64,000 nucleotides of DNA from Dipteris shenzhenensis (GCA_047967505.1 CM106540.1); one strand, 5' to 3'. Positions 23,361 through 35,865 are shown, counted from the first letter of the stretch. Made by a program: numbers and translations. The notes: generated by a model from the letters alone, not told the origin.

Positions 23361-23700
23361 TTATGATGGCCAACTCATCCCAAGATTCTTTATTCGACTT
23401 GGTGACTGGGGGATCAAGTGCGACTTATCGGACTCGATTTCAATGAAGATCCAATCGCCTCCTACTAGCCGATGCTTGCCAACCATAGTAGACGGCAAGC
23501 TCTCCCAACATTTGGTCCTCTCTTGTGGAACATGAGGGGCATAAACATTGGCAGCATTCCACTCAAACCCATTCTTGGCAATGAAACAACCTTCCATGCC
23601 ATGAAAGAGCTCCTTAGCCTTCAGCGATCTATGCACCAAAATAGCCGACCTCCCCTACCTTTCAATGGGCAATTGGAGAAAACATCAAGCCTATTTTTTT
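23361..23700 (-). pseudogene. LINE AP-type endonuclease fragment
   Basis: The open stretch 23639-23361 contains NVYAPHVPQERTKCWESL and then LVGGDWIFIE (codons 23462-23445), equivalent to the VYAP and GGDFN boxes of the exonuclease-endonuclease-phosphatase fold used by LINEs to nick target DNA. The Asn of GGDFN is Ile here or shifted, consistent with decay. Confidence 0.75.
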
Positions 23701-23840
23701 AACACTCGAACCACTGTCCCTCATCTCGACCACACTTTAGTTCTTGAAGAAGCACTGCTTGTGACACCACCTTTTGAAGACCTTCATGCATGCGTTCTAT
23801 TTCAATCTCCCCCTAGCATTCCATGACAAAACATGAACAG

Positions 23841-24330
23841 TCAGACCCTAGCCCCCGTCTCAACCAGTTCATTGTGCCAAATCTTTGTATGCATCTTTGA
23901 AGAAGTTAAACCTCTTCTCCTTGCTTGACCTTGAGTTCCTGGCTGCCTCCTTGATTCTCTTGGACAAGCCGCGTTGTGGGAATTTGTTAGGCATAATGGC
24001 AACTTATGCTTTTGGACTCGCCTTATAACTCGTATCCTCCAACACCCTCTTTCTGTGATTGGCATTGGGAACTTCTTCTTCCTTGTCAGACCCTACCCCC
24101 CGTCTCAACTGGGCCACTGTGCCAAATCTTTGTATGCATCTTTGAAGAAGTTAAACCTCTTCTCCTTGCTCGACCCCAAGTTCCTTGTTGCCTCCTTGAT
24201 TCTCTTGGACAAGCCACGTTGTGGGAATTTGTTAGGCATAATGGCAACTTATGCTTTTGGACTCGCCTTAGAACTCTTGTCCTCCAGCACCCTCTTTTTG
24301 TGATTGGCATTGGGAAGTTCTTCTTCCTGG
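23841..24330 (-). repeat. 245-bp tandem duplication inside the LINE
   Basis: 23841-24085 and 24086-24330 are near-identical, each starting TCAGACCCTA on the plus strand and ending with the ATTGGCATTGGGAA-CTTCTTC stretch. The two copies differ at a few percent of sites, so the duplication is old. It repeats part of ORF1 or the ORF1-ORF2 junction. Confidence 0.9.
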
Positions 24331-24369
24331 CTTTCACCATTAGAGATATTGATTGGGCCTTCCCCGACA

Positions 24370-25600
24370 ACTTGAGTGCTCTTACCTCCCTTGGCCACCT
24401 CCAGCACCCTCTGTGTCAAATTCTCTCTCTCGTTATAGGACCTAGAGCACGAATCTTCCACCACCTTAGCCTTACCATTTTTGTCGACCACCTCCACAGT
24501 TCAGCTTCTGTTGGATTATCCTTCCCGACCTCATGATCAATTTCGCCTGTAGTGATTTGAGGTGCTGGGACATCTTGCATGTTGCATGATGGTGGAGACT
24601 GCCCAACACCCTTTGAATCAGAAACCATGACCTCATCCTTGTTGCCCCTGGCCTATGCAATGTTAATCTATCATTCCGGGAAGTCCTTGGCGAATGACAT
24701 ATTTGCTTGCGAATAAAACAAGCTTCAAGGAAAGGAACGGATTTGATTTGCTATGCAATCAATAACCCTCTTGGAAAGGTAATCTCGATGAAGTTTAGTA
24801 GCGGTTGTGCTTGATCCCACAGGATCCATGCCCCATGCATGCTTACAAGCGACTAGGGATCTGCAACTAGGGATCTTGCTGCTACTGTTGGGGGGATGAG
24901 AAAGAATGACACTGCCAACCTATCAACAGAATCACCAAGCCAAGATGGGAGATTAGGAAAATCCACCCACATAGGGTAGCCATGATAGAGGAACTCGTCC
25001 ACTGAGAAAGAGGCACTCTAGGCGATGACCAAAACTGAGGTGCCTGCTACCATATAAGATCTCCCTAAAGTGTCATTTCTAAGAGCATCAGAGGCAAACC
25101 GTACCAAGAAGAAACCCTCACTAATGATCTTTTCCACATACACTGACGTTGATATATCACATTCGAACACGAAGAGTTGCTACAAATTTTCCATAGATGG
25201 CGTTCTATTGGTAAAAAATAAATAAGGACTGCCTCTTGAAGAGCCACTCCAGTTCTGGTAAAAGATCCTCGATCTGCAAGATGCACGGAGATGCATGCTT
25301 TTAACCCACCTCTCGATGCCACCTCTCTAGCTCTCCTCGCCACCTCGACTTGTAACAACTTGGTCGCCTCTTTAGTCTCTAGCAGTGTGAATCTAGCCCG
25401 AAGTTTTCATGCCAGGGATTTCACATGCGACATTGCATCTTCTCCATTAGCCTTGAACCTTTCACAAGCATCTGTTTCATCATCCACCACCTCTTTCGAG
25501 GCCAAGGCTTCCTCACGAGTTTGAGTACTCATTCCACTTGCACGTTCACGAGATAACTAGTCACTCTACATCTCTTTAAGTGATGGGCACTCCCCCCATT
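24370..25600 (-). pseudogene. LINE ORF1-like region
   Basis: On the minus strand, near 25008-24950, the text reads FLYHGYPMWVDFPNLPSWLG, the pattern of the DUF4283 segment of plant LINE ORF1 proteins (W-V-x-F-P-N-L-P). The flanks are Ser/Lys-rich in several broken frames, for example 24497-24249. No zinc knuckle was found. It is upstream of the endonuclease in element order, as expected. Confidence 0.55.
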
Positions 25601-25800
25601 GATGGCTTAGATGGGTGGCACTCATGCAGTGCATCACCGGCTCCTCCTCTCATGCACTAGCCTCCTATATGTCTCTAGACAAGGAAATCATTGTTAAAAG
25701 CATATCCTTATGGTCTAGCAGAGGTATTTGGAGAGATGGGAAATATCTCTTTGATGAGAAGGAGTTCTATTACGTGGGTTGCAAATTCCCTCCTTGAATA

Positions 25801-28800
25801 TTGTTGCAACTATTAAACCCAATTCAATTGATCCAATATATGTGTTGAACCGCAAATGTAAAGCATCAGATTCCCAATTTGCTTGATGTATGCAATTCAA
25901 TCTTATATGGGAAAAAAGAACTCCCAAAAATATGGAAATTCTCAAGTGGCTTGTTCTCTTCAACGCCATCTAGAAGAACTCTAGGAGTCTTAAAATTGCC
26001 ATGCTTGATGGTCTATGCAAGAGATTCTACAATACAATGGAGGCTTTTATTTATTTGTTGTGTATGATCGAACTAAAATGGTATGTAATCAAATGCATAT
26101 GCTACCAGGGAAACCTCTAAACTCAATGTTTATTTGGTGGGTGATGCATGCAAAGTGAAAAGGAAGCTTTGGTTACAGATCATAACTCATGCTTTTTGGC
26201 ATATTTGGATTTCCAAGAATGATTCCTTTTAATGATAGAACTGATAACCCTACATCCACTTTTCTTTCTCAGCTCTCCAAGAAAAATATAGCTAAGAGAT
26301 TTCTTGCACAAAGCCTCAAAGAAGGTGAAGAAGCTTATCTAGAAGGACCGAGAGATACTCTAGTGGTTAATAGCCTTGCTTGGGTTGGATCACCTATCAA
26401 ACACATAGAAAGAAGCTCTATAGATCTAGTTTATGTTCTTGTGGTTTTCATGAAAAGTCAATATGTGATTGGTATGACAAAACAATGAATGAAGATGCAT
26501 ATATAGCTTTCAAATATATAGTAAATAATCATTTTGCCCTAGAAAATAAAAAGATTTTATTTTGATACACTATATATGGCATATTTGTAGTATTGCTCTT
26601 GTTTACTCTTGATACCATAAAAAATACTCTTTGTGGTCTTAAATTTATTATTTAGTAGATATTTTTGAGAATTTCAATGGTAAACAAATAGCAAGACTAA
26701 GAGCATTCATGCATCCGTGTTAGTAAAAAGAGAACTCTAAGTTTGCTTCATATTGTCCATTTATGCAACGTAATCTATAAGTATTATAGATCAAGTGTAG
26801 AGTTGACCTACGCTATTGGAAGCTCAGGGGAGTGAAAGTATATTGCTCATTTAAGTGATAATAGGCTACTAATGCTTGGTTCATTTGTTGGAACTCATGT
26901 ATAAGTACTAGGCCATTTTATCCATTAGAAACTCATTAGAAACCTCTAAAAGGTGACGTACGATTAAAATTTGAGTTCCTTTCAAGTAGATTTTCGAGTT
27001 GTAGCCCATGATCAAGAGACATGTTTTGCAATAGAGATTTAAATCATTTTCTAGTATTAATGAAAAATATTATTTATGGCAGGTTTTGTGGTAAATCCTT
27101 TATAACTTCCACGTTTTAATTCTCTAACAACCATAGGAATAAATATAAACATCATGGAAGGTGTATGTAACAAATGAGCTGTAGATGAAAACAATCATCA
27201 ACATGTAAATTTGGAAGGTGTAACAAAAGAATAAGCTTTGAAAGCAATCATGAGCTTTTAATTTTGCAAGAGTTAAGAAGGAGATGCATTCAATGAGGTT
27301 GCAATTGGAACTTTGAAAGTCTTGCAATTTTTTATGTTTGAGACAAGATTGGTTTTGGGAAGTTTTAAGGAATATAGTACATTAATTGTTGGGAAGATAC
27401 AATGTCCCACAAATTGGGTTTAATTAATGATACCTTTGAGTCCCCTAAAGGACTTTTCTAAGTTTGAGACATGATTGGTTTTGGAAATTTGAAGGAATAT
27501 AGTAGATTAATTGTGGGAAGGTAGTCCTCAATATGAGATCCTTTGAGTTAAAAAATAAAACAAGATCCGTATTGGATATTGTTACCATACCAAACTTATA
27601 TCTTACATAACACTAGGATTTGACTACAAAAGAGGAAGTGTAGATAATTCCAAGTTTACACCTAAAAGTATATTGACATTTGTGGCACGTTCTATTCTCT
27701 TAGATAAGAAATAAAGAAACGGGCCATCAAATTCAATCAATAATGTAGAAGGATGATGCTACTTCTTTAATGTGGATACATATAGCTTCAAAATTTTGAA
27801 CTGCCCCAACGTATCAAACAACAAATTGTGCAAGTTATTACTTCAATTACTCGTGCTTGGTTTTCTAGATCTTGGCAAAAGGTTGAAATGTGGCAAGACA
27901 TGACAATTTTACATAAGGTAAATGAAATCCCATGTAATTGTGAACGTGTTACTTGTACCATGATCAATAAGTTACGTGTCTCCATTCTACATGATGTTGT
28001 GCGATTTCATAGAGTAAGGTTTTCTACTTGGATATAATCTTTTTGGAGATCGATGTGTTAGAGATATTTGACCGAATCTTGGTCCCTTGAAATGTCTTCA
28101 AAATTTTTGGCTTTGAATAATGAACAAAGTGTTTGGGTTCTGTGCAAGTGCATTGATAGATGTGATAAATTTCATGAAAACATCTTAGGATTCAAGAAAT
28201 TTGATATCCATAATCAAATCTAAGGGATAGATATTGATTGAGAATATCTAACTAGGTGGTGTACAACTTTTTGAATTTCCTTGAAGTTAGTGATGAAAAA
28301 GTGTGTGAATCCAACCAACATGCTAGAGTACAAACGTTCTTGATCATTTTGTTTGACTTTCCAGAGACCCATGTAGGTGTTTACACTAGAGAAAAGTTCA
28401 AAAAAGATCAGTCTAGATTGAAGAATCATAAAAATTCAAAAATGCGAGGTCTGTTTTGTGCCGAGATTGTGAAAGGCATAGTGGGTGTATGCTTCGAGAA
28501 AAAAAGCACATGGTAATGATAGTGAAGTTGCATGCAAATGACATTTGAGTACAAACTCACTCGTCTTTTTGAAAGGGGGGGGGGGGGGTTTACAAGTACA
28601 ATAACATGAAAGAAAAGTCTAAAAGGTTTACGCTAAATACATGAAAATGAAAAGGTAAGAAGTATAGGGGAAGGTACATAAACGTATTCAAAAGGGAGGA
28701 GGGGAGTGACCATTGGGTAATAAGGACGTAGGATTGATTCAAATATCATAAAAGGGGAGGAGCTATAGCAACCACCAAGGGTACAAGGACAAATCATGAG

Positions 28801-29430
28801 AATTCAAATTAATATTAAAAAAAGAGGGGTAAGCGTTGTCTTTGAGATGGAACATATTCTAAGCTAAAAGACATGAAATGATTGAAGGCTTACAAGATGG
28901 ATGGGGGACGTTCTAGTGGGGTTAGGCCCTTCTACTTTGTTAGGGAAGGTTGATATGTGTGGGGTGAGTGGGTAGAGAACCTTGTGGAAAAGAGTAACAA
29001 ATGATGATAAGTGTTTGAAGGTAAGATGAGGCTATGAGAGCTAAGTCATGAGTGCCACCTTAGACAACATGGCGGTTTTAAAGCTTGAGGAGTGCTATAG
29101 ATGTGTAGAATGGAGGACATTAGGAAGGTAATGAGTGAGTATTATCACCTTTTAGTTAGAGGAAAGGTAGCCATATGTGATCTTATTGCCCAAAACACAA
29201 GTGAAGCATTTAGTGGATGTAGTTTTGGTTGCATGAACTCTTGAAGAAAGCTATTGCTAATGGTTATGCTTGTTTTAGCTCATTTGGTTCAAGATGTGAT
29301 TTGTAGTTGGTGCTAGTTATCGTTCTTTTGGTGGTTAGGGTGTTGAAGTTAGGTATCCTACTGAAAGATAGCAAAGACTTTTGATTTGTGGTTGACTATC
29401 CTTGGTCCTTGCTTGTTGAAAGCGAAATTG
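25801..29430. other. AT-rich stretch, no supported gene
   Basis: ORFs at 26189-26488 and 28256-28516 are open for under 100 codons and show no recognisable motif. A near-duplicate of about 40 bp (GATTGGTTTTGGGAAGTTTTAAGGAATATAG-like) recurs at about 27346 and 27474. A G14 run lies at 28575-28588. Confidence 0.45.
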
Positions 29431-29952
29431 TGTGTATCATTGTTTGTTTTTTGTACTAGATGTTGAACTTGTCACCAACGATGATGGAAAATTGGGTGGG
29501 TCAGCACTCCAACGGATACGAAAAGGGGTAGGTAATTTTAGGCTCATCCAGCCATGTTTCATGGTAGTGGTCGACATCTGTGCAAAAGTGCAATAATGGG
29601 GGAGTGTATGTGAGAAAGGTGTGAGGAAACAAGGAGGAGGGGGTACGAAGGTGATGGGAGGTGTATGAGCAAGGGTGAGGAGGGGGAAGTTTAAAAAAAT
29701 AAATAAATAAGAAAGATAAAAATTGAAAGTGGTCTCCTCATTTATTGCTAAAAAACCAACAAAAGACATGTCATACAAAATGCTTTGTAATCGAGCTCGA
29801 ACCGCCTCATCAGTCCAACCATTTGCTGCTGTTATTTTTGGTGCTGATCTTGGTCATGTAGGTGAGGAGGGGGAAGTTGAAAGGGAAAAGAAGAGGGAGT
29901 GGGACTAGGGGAGGGGAGGAGGATGTTAAAAAGAAAAAGGAAAAAATAAAAA

Positions 29953-29982
29953 CAAAACACACACACACACGACACACATGTG

Positions 29983-30029
<47 letters not shown>
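29953..30029 (+). repeat. Compound (CA)n-(CT)n-(CA)n microsatellite
   Basis: An AC array, then about 12 CT units, then about 13 CA units. It gives rise to several Leu/Ser/His-Thr ORFs on both strands that are not genes. Confidence 0.97.
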
Positions 30030-30314
30030 CATGGCCAGCTGCTTGTGGCTTGGGTTGATAGGTGCAATAGAGGAGCTTCATGAGGGAATCGAAAGTGGGC
30101 AGGGAGGTCAAGTGGATGGACTCTCAAACCATGGGAGCTGCTGTTGTGGTGACGGTGGGGGTGTTGAGGTATATGTTGGGGGTGTGAGGAAGTTCAAATT
30201 GGGGAGAGAGGGTGTGTTTGTCACTTGCGGGTGTCGCGACATGCGATAATAGTATGTGGGGGTTTGAAAAGAAATAGTGGAAGGCGGGGAAAAGGGGGAC
30301 AGCGCGCCAGGCCC

Positions 30315-30350
30315 GGGGGGGGGGGGGGGGGGAGCACGAGGGGGGGGGGG
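30315..30350 (+). repeat. Two poly-G runs
   Basis: G18 at 30315-30332 and G11 at 30340-30350 separated by AGCACGA. The length of such runs is prone to sequencing error. Confidence 0.9.
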
Positions 30351-30414
30351 TCAAGATAATTTTAAATATAAACAACGCCAACGCCATTAATTTAATGGAG
30401 AGGGTGATTAGAAT

Positions 30415-31496
30415 TAGGGGGGCGCGGTGAAGCCGAAAGCGACAGGCGACAAGCGTGGTCCGGGGGTCAAAAACAGGGTGGACTATAGAAGCGCAACAAA
30501 AAGCGGGGCGTCAGGTGGAGTGACAGGCCGGCGGCCTGGCAAGCGGCGGGGTTTAACGGGGACGCGGGGGCAGATTTCCGAGGCCACGACAGCTCAGAGC
30601 CCGAGGAAGCGGCGGGGGAACGATGGCGACGGGGGCGCGTGACCAACCCCTACGGAAGCGTGAGTTCTTATGTGTGTTCAATTTTACGTCCTCCTTCTAA
30701 ACGTGCTTCGTCAGTTCGTCTTCATCTTCGTCTTCTTTCCTTTTTATCTGCTCTTCTTCTTCTTCGTCGTCGTCTTCTTCTTCTTCTTCATTTTCTGCCT
30801 CTCATCAGAGCTTCTTCGTCTTCATTCTTCCGTCTCTCTCATCAGAGCTTTTTCTTCTGATCATCTCTGCTTCCATTCATCTTGCCTCCCTTCTTTTTCC
30901 TTCTTCAATTCGACTCACCTTCGACTTCTCTTGAGATTTGTACCTTCCCTCCCTCCTGCTCCCCTCCTTTATTGCTCGCACCAACACAATCTCTTCCCCC
31001 CGCCCCTTCCCTCCCTGACATCCCCCTGCTCCGCTTGTTGTAGCTTCCCAACCCCTCGTTCCCCGCCTCCTCAATCGCACCTGCCTCACGACATCGCCAC
31101 ATTTTTTTACCTGTCAGGTGAAAGGAATGTTTCCATTAATTCATTGCTCTCGCTTCAGTTGCTTGCTTCGCTCCCTGCAAGTTCTTTTACGGCTGTAGCA
31201 GCCACCGACGTACGCATTGCCTTCGGACGACGGTAAAAATGGCCCTGCATTGAAAGCAATGTTTGCACCTGCTTACGCTACCGGTTCGTCCATTTTTTTC
31301 TCAGAGATTTAAGCCATCCAGAATCTAGGTTCCAGAGGTCCGGAGGACAGAATGGACGCTGAAAGAGATGTTTGAAATTCCTTGCCCTATCGATTCGTTC
31401 ATTCGCAGGATTTTGGCCATGAATTGGCGGGGAAATTGAGTAGGGAGGTTTTGAATCCTGGCATTGTTGTGAGAGCAGTTGCCATATGCGGCCGCG
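30415..31496 (+). promoter_or_regulatory. CpG-rich upstream region and pyrimidine-rich leader of the Sec14-like gene
   Basis: 30415-30660 is the most GC- and CpG-rich block of the window (GGGGCGCGG, AAGCGGCGGGG). It is followed by a 400-bp TC/TTC-rich stretch (30680-31080), typical of plant 5' leaders, ending before the ATG at 31497. No TATA box at a convincing position was seen, which would suit a housekeeping-type gene. The leader may contain an intron (CAG/GTGAAAGG near 31118), but this is a guess. The exact transcription start is not visible. Confidence 0.5.
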
Positions 31497-33621
31497 ATGG
31501 TAAAAGCCTTCATCAGACGCGGCTCCACTAGCGTAGGCACAGAACAATGCGTGGGCGAGAAAGCAAAATCGGTGCTACAGTTGGTACGAAGGAATGGGCC
31601 TCTCACTGTGAAACAGGTAATTCTTGAGCTCCCCAACTTCTCCAGACGCTGTAAAATGTGCTTACTCTCCGCAAGCTAAATCCCAGGCTGTGGGAAAAAT
31701 GCAGTTAGATTATTGCGACGAGGCATGCATTGCGAGATTCCTGAAATCGAAGAGCAACAACGTGAAGAAGGCAGCAAAGCAGCTGCGAGCAACACTGTCG
31801 TGGCGAGCGAATCTTGATATCGGTAAGTAATGCTTCAGGGATTAAGCAACGAGCAACACCGGCAAGATTCTCAAACGATTCTGCTGGATTGCGTGAAGCG
31901 TTATCGTGGAAAGATCTCAGTATTCTTGAAAGTTTACCTTCCATGTCATTATTCTGGCAGATTATCTCACAGCAGATGAGTTTTCCGCCGAGCTCGCAGG
32001 GGGAAGCGCCTTCGTTGCTGGTCAAGACGACGAAGGGAGACCAGTCTTAGTAAGCAATGAGCTGCATTCCCCTCGCTTTCGCATTTTCATGCTCATTTTC
32101 GAGTGTTCGCGAAAGGGCGACCGTTAGGCATGGTATCAACCTGTAACTAATCCGGTTTTTTGTGGAAAATTTTCCGTTTCGCAGATTGTGAAGATGAAGC
32201 CGGAGCACCTCACCAGTCACTCTCAAAAACAGTATGATTCATTTTTTCTCCGTCCTCTAGAGTTCGAAGAAGGCGGAATGTTCTGTTCATTTTCGAAGTC
32301 CAGAAGACCGTTCGAGTTGTACACTAATCGGTTCACGCCTTCTTTCTTACCAGGTTCCTCCGATTTTTTGTGTTCACGATGGAGGTTGCAATCGCTTCCA
32401 TGTCTCCGGCAATTGAGCAATGCATACTGATCCTTGACGCTGGTGAGCACTTACATCTCAAGAGCAAAGATTTCTCAAAAGTTTCCTCTCACCCCGTTGT
32501 ATTTTTACTGGTCGGAAGATTTCGGAAGATTTGCTGATCATCACTGGTAGTTTCCCATTTCTATTCTCAATTCCTTCGTTTGGGAGGAGAACTCTTCCTC
32601 TCGCATGCATGAGCTTGTAGATGCTTGCATTTCAGTAATATATCCTGATGTATTCGGTCGTATTTTGGATAACTTTATCTAGGTTCCCTCAAGAAAGGAT
32701 CGCCTGGTCTTTCCATGATTGTCCACTTGTTGAAGATGCTCGGTGATCATTACCCGGAGCGAGTGGCCAGAACCTTTGTTGTGGATGCTCCATCCATCTT
32801 CTACTACTTGTGGAAGGTACGAATGATGCAGCTTGAAGCAGACATGGGCGGAACAGCAATTCCATTTCGCTAGCGTTTCTAAAATGCTGTTTTGCTACCT
32901 GTTTTTGAACATCTAGGGGATCGGCGCATTCCTTGATTTGGGAATGAGGGAGAAATTAAGGTTTGTGTTCTCCAGAAACTATAGTGTGACTCCCGCAGCA
33001 AGTCATCTGATAAGAGCTGCCAGGTCCTATTCCAGTCGGAATTTGTGGGGAGAACAAGACGATACTGAGGATTATGATAAATTCGAGTTAGACGACTCGG
33101 TGCGTCCCAGCAAAGCTCAAACGATCTCACCGATGCCGGATCGAGATTCCACTTCCAGTTTTCGTCACTTTTCCGGAGCGTCGTTGGTTTCTTCTGCAGA
33201 CAAAGCTCAAGCTAGGTCTTTATCCTTTGCTTCCCCAGCTACTCCTAGTTTCTGGACACACGACCCCGGAACGGTGGAGTTTCGAAGTTTCAGGGTTGAT
33301 GCAGGATCTGCGCGTCGACGCGAAGTGACTCAGTCGTCGTTGCAAGACGGGAGCAGGCGCTGGGTTGATCTCTCGATGTTTGGGTCCAGAAGGGAGGAAC
33401 CACAAGTAGATTTCTGCCAGAAGGAGAGGAGCATTGATCTTTTCCGCCCGTATTTGAATTTCTTGCGCTGCTCCTACAACGAGTCCGCTTACAGAGCTGG
33501 GATGAAGGCACCTCTCGGCGGTCTCATCTCCATCATATCTCCCGAGCTCAAGAGGGACGCAAGCTTCTCTTTCGAATGTAGAGGAATGGAGGCAATGCTC
33601 CATCGCCTTAATCTTGACTGA
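31497..33621 (+). CDS. Sec14-like CRAL-TRIO lipid-transfer protein, 7 exons, 433 aa
   Basis: Exons: 31497-31616, 31705-31822, 31961-32049, 32185-32231, 32354-32442, 32683-32816 and 32917-33621. All introns are GT-AG and short (88-240 bp). The joined length is 1302 nt with phases matching at every junction. Residues about 20-80 form the CRAL-TRIO N domain (RFLKSKSNNVKKAAKQL, then LSWRANLDI). Residues about 83-218 form the lipid-binding lobe (LTADEFSAELAGG, DDEGRPVL, FTMEVAIASMSP, LLKMLGDHYPERVARTFVVD, APSIFYYLWK). The last 215 residues are a Ser-rich tail with SLSFASPATPSF (about 300) and PLGGLISIISPELKR (about 398). The layout and tail motifs resemble the Arabidopsis AT3G22410-type Sec14 family (recognised from memory). 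The family exchanges phosphatidylinositol and other lipids between membranes. The exact ligand is unknown. The start was chosen as the ATG in frame with the first domain. Confidence 0.9.
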
Positions 33622-34722
33622 GTGACCACTGGTAATTGCTCCATTGTCTTCTCAACCTGATAGCTCACCACAATGCGGTTTACTTCTCGCAAACTGATTT
33701 TCCATTTTCATGGAGTTGAAACTGGCTTGAAGAAGACACGACAAGCATGTCAGCTGCTCATCCCGTATACCCAATCAATTAGAACATGCTCTGGTTTCTA
33801 TACATTTTGTCTGAGAAAATTCAGGCATTTTTTGTCACTGCCTCCAGCTCTGCTTAATAGAGGGGTCCAGAATCCACAAATTGTGAAGGGCTCTAAAACC
33901 GAGCAATGCACTGATTTCTGCTTTTCTCTCTTCCTTTCCAGCAATGGAGGAGTTGAAAAGGTTGAGCATGACGGAAGATTTATGCTGCCGTTGTTACCTT
34001 TGTACATCCTAGGTGAGGATTACACCCAGAATGTACATTGTTGCTTCTGTGTACAATTTAATGCTTTTACGAAGAAGGCAAAGCACAATACAAGGGCTTT
34101 TGTTTATGCTGAATTGCTAATGAACTACTCAAATGGGGAATCTCTCACATTCATTTCACCGTTCAAAAACAGTGTCTCTGTTATCTCAGATCACCTGTCT
34201 ATCCGGTAGAAGCCCTTCGCATGGATTATATCGTAAGTCTATGAGGTGTAGCTACAGACATGCATGCCACCCAATTCGCAGGAAATGGTTCGACTCAAAT
34301 GAGCAATACCTACATTCTTTAACCCGAGCGCCTCTTATCCCATATCACTAACCTAGTCTATCTAGCTTCTACGAAGCCCTTCGTGTGGACTAAGAATCTT
34401 GAGAAGATGATGAGCAGGTCGTCGTCGTATATAAATGGATCATGAGGCGAGATTAAAATTTTAAAGGCCCCCTTACTAAGCTTGTAAGTCCCGCTTTACG
34501 TGCAATTTTGAAACTAGTGTGAGGAGAAAAGATTTGTTTAATGTAAATCAGTCCAAGACTCAAGTAGTAGCCTAACTGTAAGCATCTGTGGTCGGCATCG
34601 GAATTCACCTTCCCTAAGTAGTTCACACACTTAACTCGCAAATCTCCCAAATCAAACTTCGCCACACTTACACCAAGCACTGGCCGAATGAGTTCGCCCC
34701 GTGTAACACTCCCATTCGACGC
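33622..34722. other. 3' flank of the Sec14-like gene, no further gene seen
   Basis: The first several hundred bases probably hold the 3' UTR. An ORF at 33673-34209 (178 codons) starts inside it but shows no recognisable motif and is Phe/Cys/Leu-rich, so it is more likely chance. No clear AATAAA at a good distance was found. Confidence 0.4.
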
Positions 34723-35139
34723 ATGCCCGTCTTCAATACACCAGTACGTCCGTCACACTTCGTCTCTCCAACACTGATCAATCCCTCCTTCACACTTCCT
34801 CTCCTCCACAATGACCGTCTCATCCCTCACTCCATCATTCAAATCCCTACTGCTTTCCTCACTCTCCGACACCATCTCACTCAATCTCTCCCCCGAGCTT
34901 CTTGGAATCCCGAAATGGACGACTTAACTCTAAATCCCGTAACCGATGACATCGCCTCCTTCAATCTTTACTTAGAAGACTCCATTTTGCCGCCCGACTC
35001 ACCACCTGCACCGGCAATCTCTTCTCCATCCCATCCCGAGACATCATTCCCTCCAGACGCTCTTCAAATAATTCCGATTCAACATCAAGCCTTCGACCCC
35101 GGAGGACACCATCCAAGCGTCCTGGTCTTGCACTTCTAG
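34723..35139 (+). CDS. Unrecognised ORF, Pro/Ser/Leu-rich, 138 codons
   Basis: The first ATG of the frame lies at 34723. The protein is acidic to neutral and Pro-rich with an acidic centre (MDDLTLNPVTDDIASFNLYL, LPPDSPPAPAISSPSHPETS). No known domain. It lies directly 5' of another open stretch in the same strand (35349-35738), and both may belong to one decayed gene or element of about 1.5 kb. Whether it is expressed cannot be told. Confidence 0.3.
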   Translation: MPVFNTPVRPSHFVSPTLINPSFTLPLLHNDRLIPHSIIQIPTAFLTLRHHLTQSLPRASWNPEMDDLTLNPVTDDIASFNLYLEDSILPPDSPPAPAISSPSHPETSFPPDALQIIPIQHQAFDPGGHHPSVLVLHF

Positions 35140-35348
35140 AAGACAGGAGGAGAGAATCGCAGCATCACGAAGGATCAATGGGCAAGAAAAAGGTTCGATG
35201 AATGCGGAAAGGCAGAACAACTCGACACCAACATGCCGATCGAGACAATGGACCTCAACGAGTTAAACGACCTCCTGCAGACATTTTTCCTGTAGGTGAT
35301 AAAACTAAGTGGCATGATCTATCCCGAGTCTAACCTGCAGAATCACTC

Positions 35349-35738
35349 ATGAATATGTTCAGATGCTTTGGTCGCATCATCAGAAAAGAACAAGTCAAAA
35401 TAGCTACAACGGGTATACTGGAAGTGCCTTTCAATATTTCAAAAAACCTGATATTTAAAGGCAGCCAGAAATCACTCATAGTAGCCACGAATAGATCAGT
35501 AAACAAAGGATACCCTAGGCAAGGCACAAATCAAGTCGAATTTGCATACGATGTCCTATCCAAATCATATGACGAACATGGACAAATCAGGCAATATGGA
35601 GAGGTACTAAAAGAAACAATCAGACAATACTCAACAAAAATCGATGGAATAGAAGCCCCTCCATTAGCAATCAGATCGCAACAGCAGGTAAACAAAAAAC
35701 AAACAGGTAGATCTCCCTTAAACATACTCGCTTTCTAA
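35349..35738 (+). CDS. Unrecognised ORF, basic, 129 codons
   Basis: It encodes a Lys/Gln/Ile-rich protein with predicted alternating strands and helices (TTGILEVPFNISKNLIFKGS, VEFAYDVLSKSYDEHGQIRQ, EVLKETIRQYSTKIDG). The composition is protein-like rather than random, and the ORF is open in a region that is otherwise AT-rich and stop-rich. I do not recognise it. The following ORF 35866-36156 (NTTTEIQSSPQTN..., ATGEGLTIKVLEIFDKSHIS) may be a continuation in another frame. Could be a mobile-element product. Confidence 0.35.
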   Translation: MNMFRCFGRIIRKEQVKIATTGILEVPFNISKNLIFKGSQKSLIVATNRSVNKGYPRQGTNQVEFAYDVLSKSYDEHGQIRQYGEVLKETIRQYSTKIDGIEAPPLAIRSQQQVNKKQTGRSPLNILAF

Positions 35739-35865
35739 CACAAAACGACTCTCGGTCTTACAAGATAACACAGATTCCACTACTTAGACACACGCACCAA
35801 ATCTCTACAATGGTAGATCAAATTATGCACTCGAAATTACAATTGTTATTCATAAATGTTCAAAG

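Larger units (their letters stand above)
20515..25800 (-). mobile_element. Decayed LINE (L1-like non-LTR retrotransposon)
   Basis: On the minus strand the order is ORF1-like region (25.6-24.4 kb), endonuclease (23.7-23.4), reverse transcriptase (22.9-22.3) and zinc-binding domain (21.1-20.95), which is the order of plant L1 elements. All are broken by stops and frame changes. The 3' end near 20515 reads, on the minus strand, as a TTTACTC stretch with T/A runs and no clean poly-A. The 5' end is not sharply defined. A 245-bp tandem duplication lies inside. It copies through target-primed reverse transcription in the nucleus when intact (family knowledge). This copy is dead. Confidence 0.8.

Noticed and set aside
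29810-30127. ORFs in the CA/CT microsatellite
   Set aside because: Simple-repeat translations on both strands.
30670-31236. 188-codon Phe/Ser-rich ORF upstream of the Sec14-like gene
   Set aside because: Lies in the pyrimidine-rich leader; composition alone explains it.
33673-34209. 178-codon ORF in the 3' flank of the Sec14-like gene
   Set aside because: Overlaps probable 3' UTR, no motif, Phe/Cys-rich chance composition.
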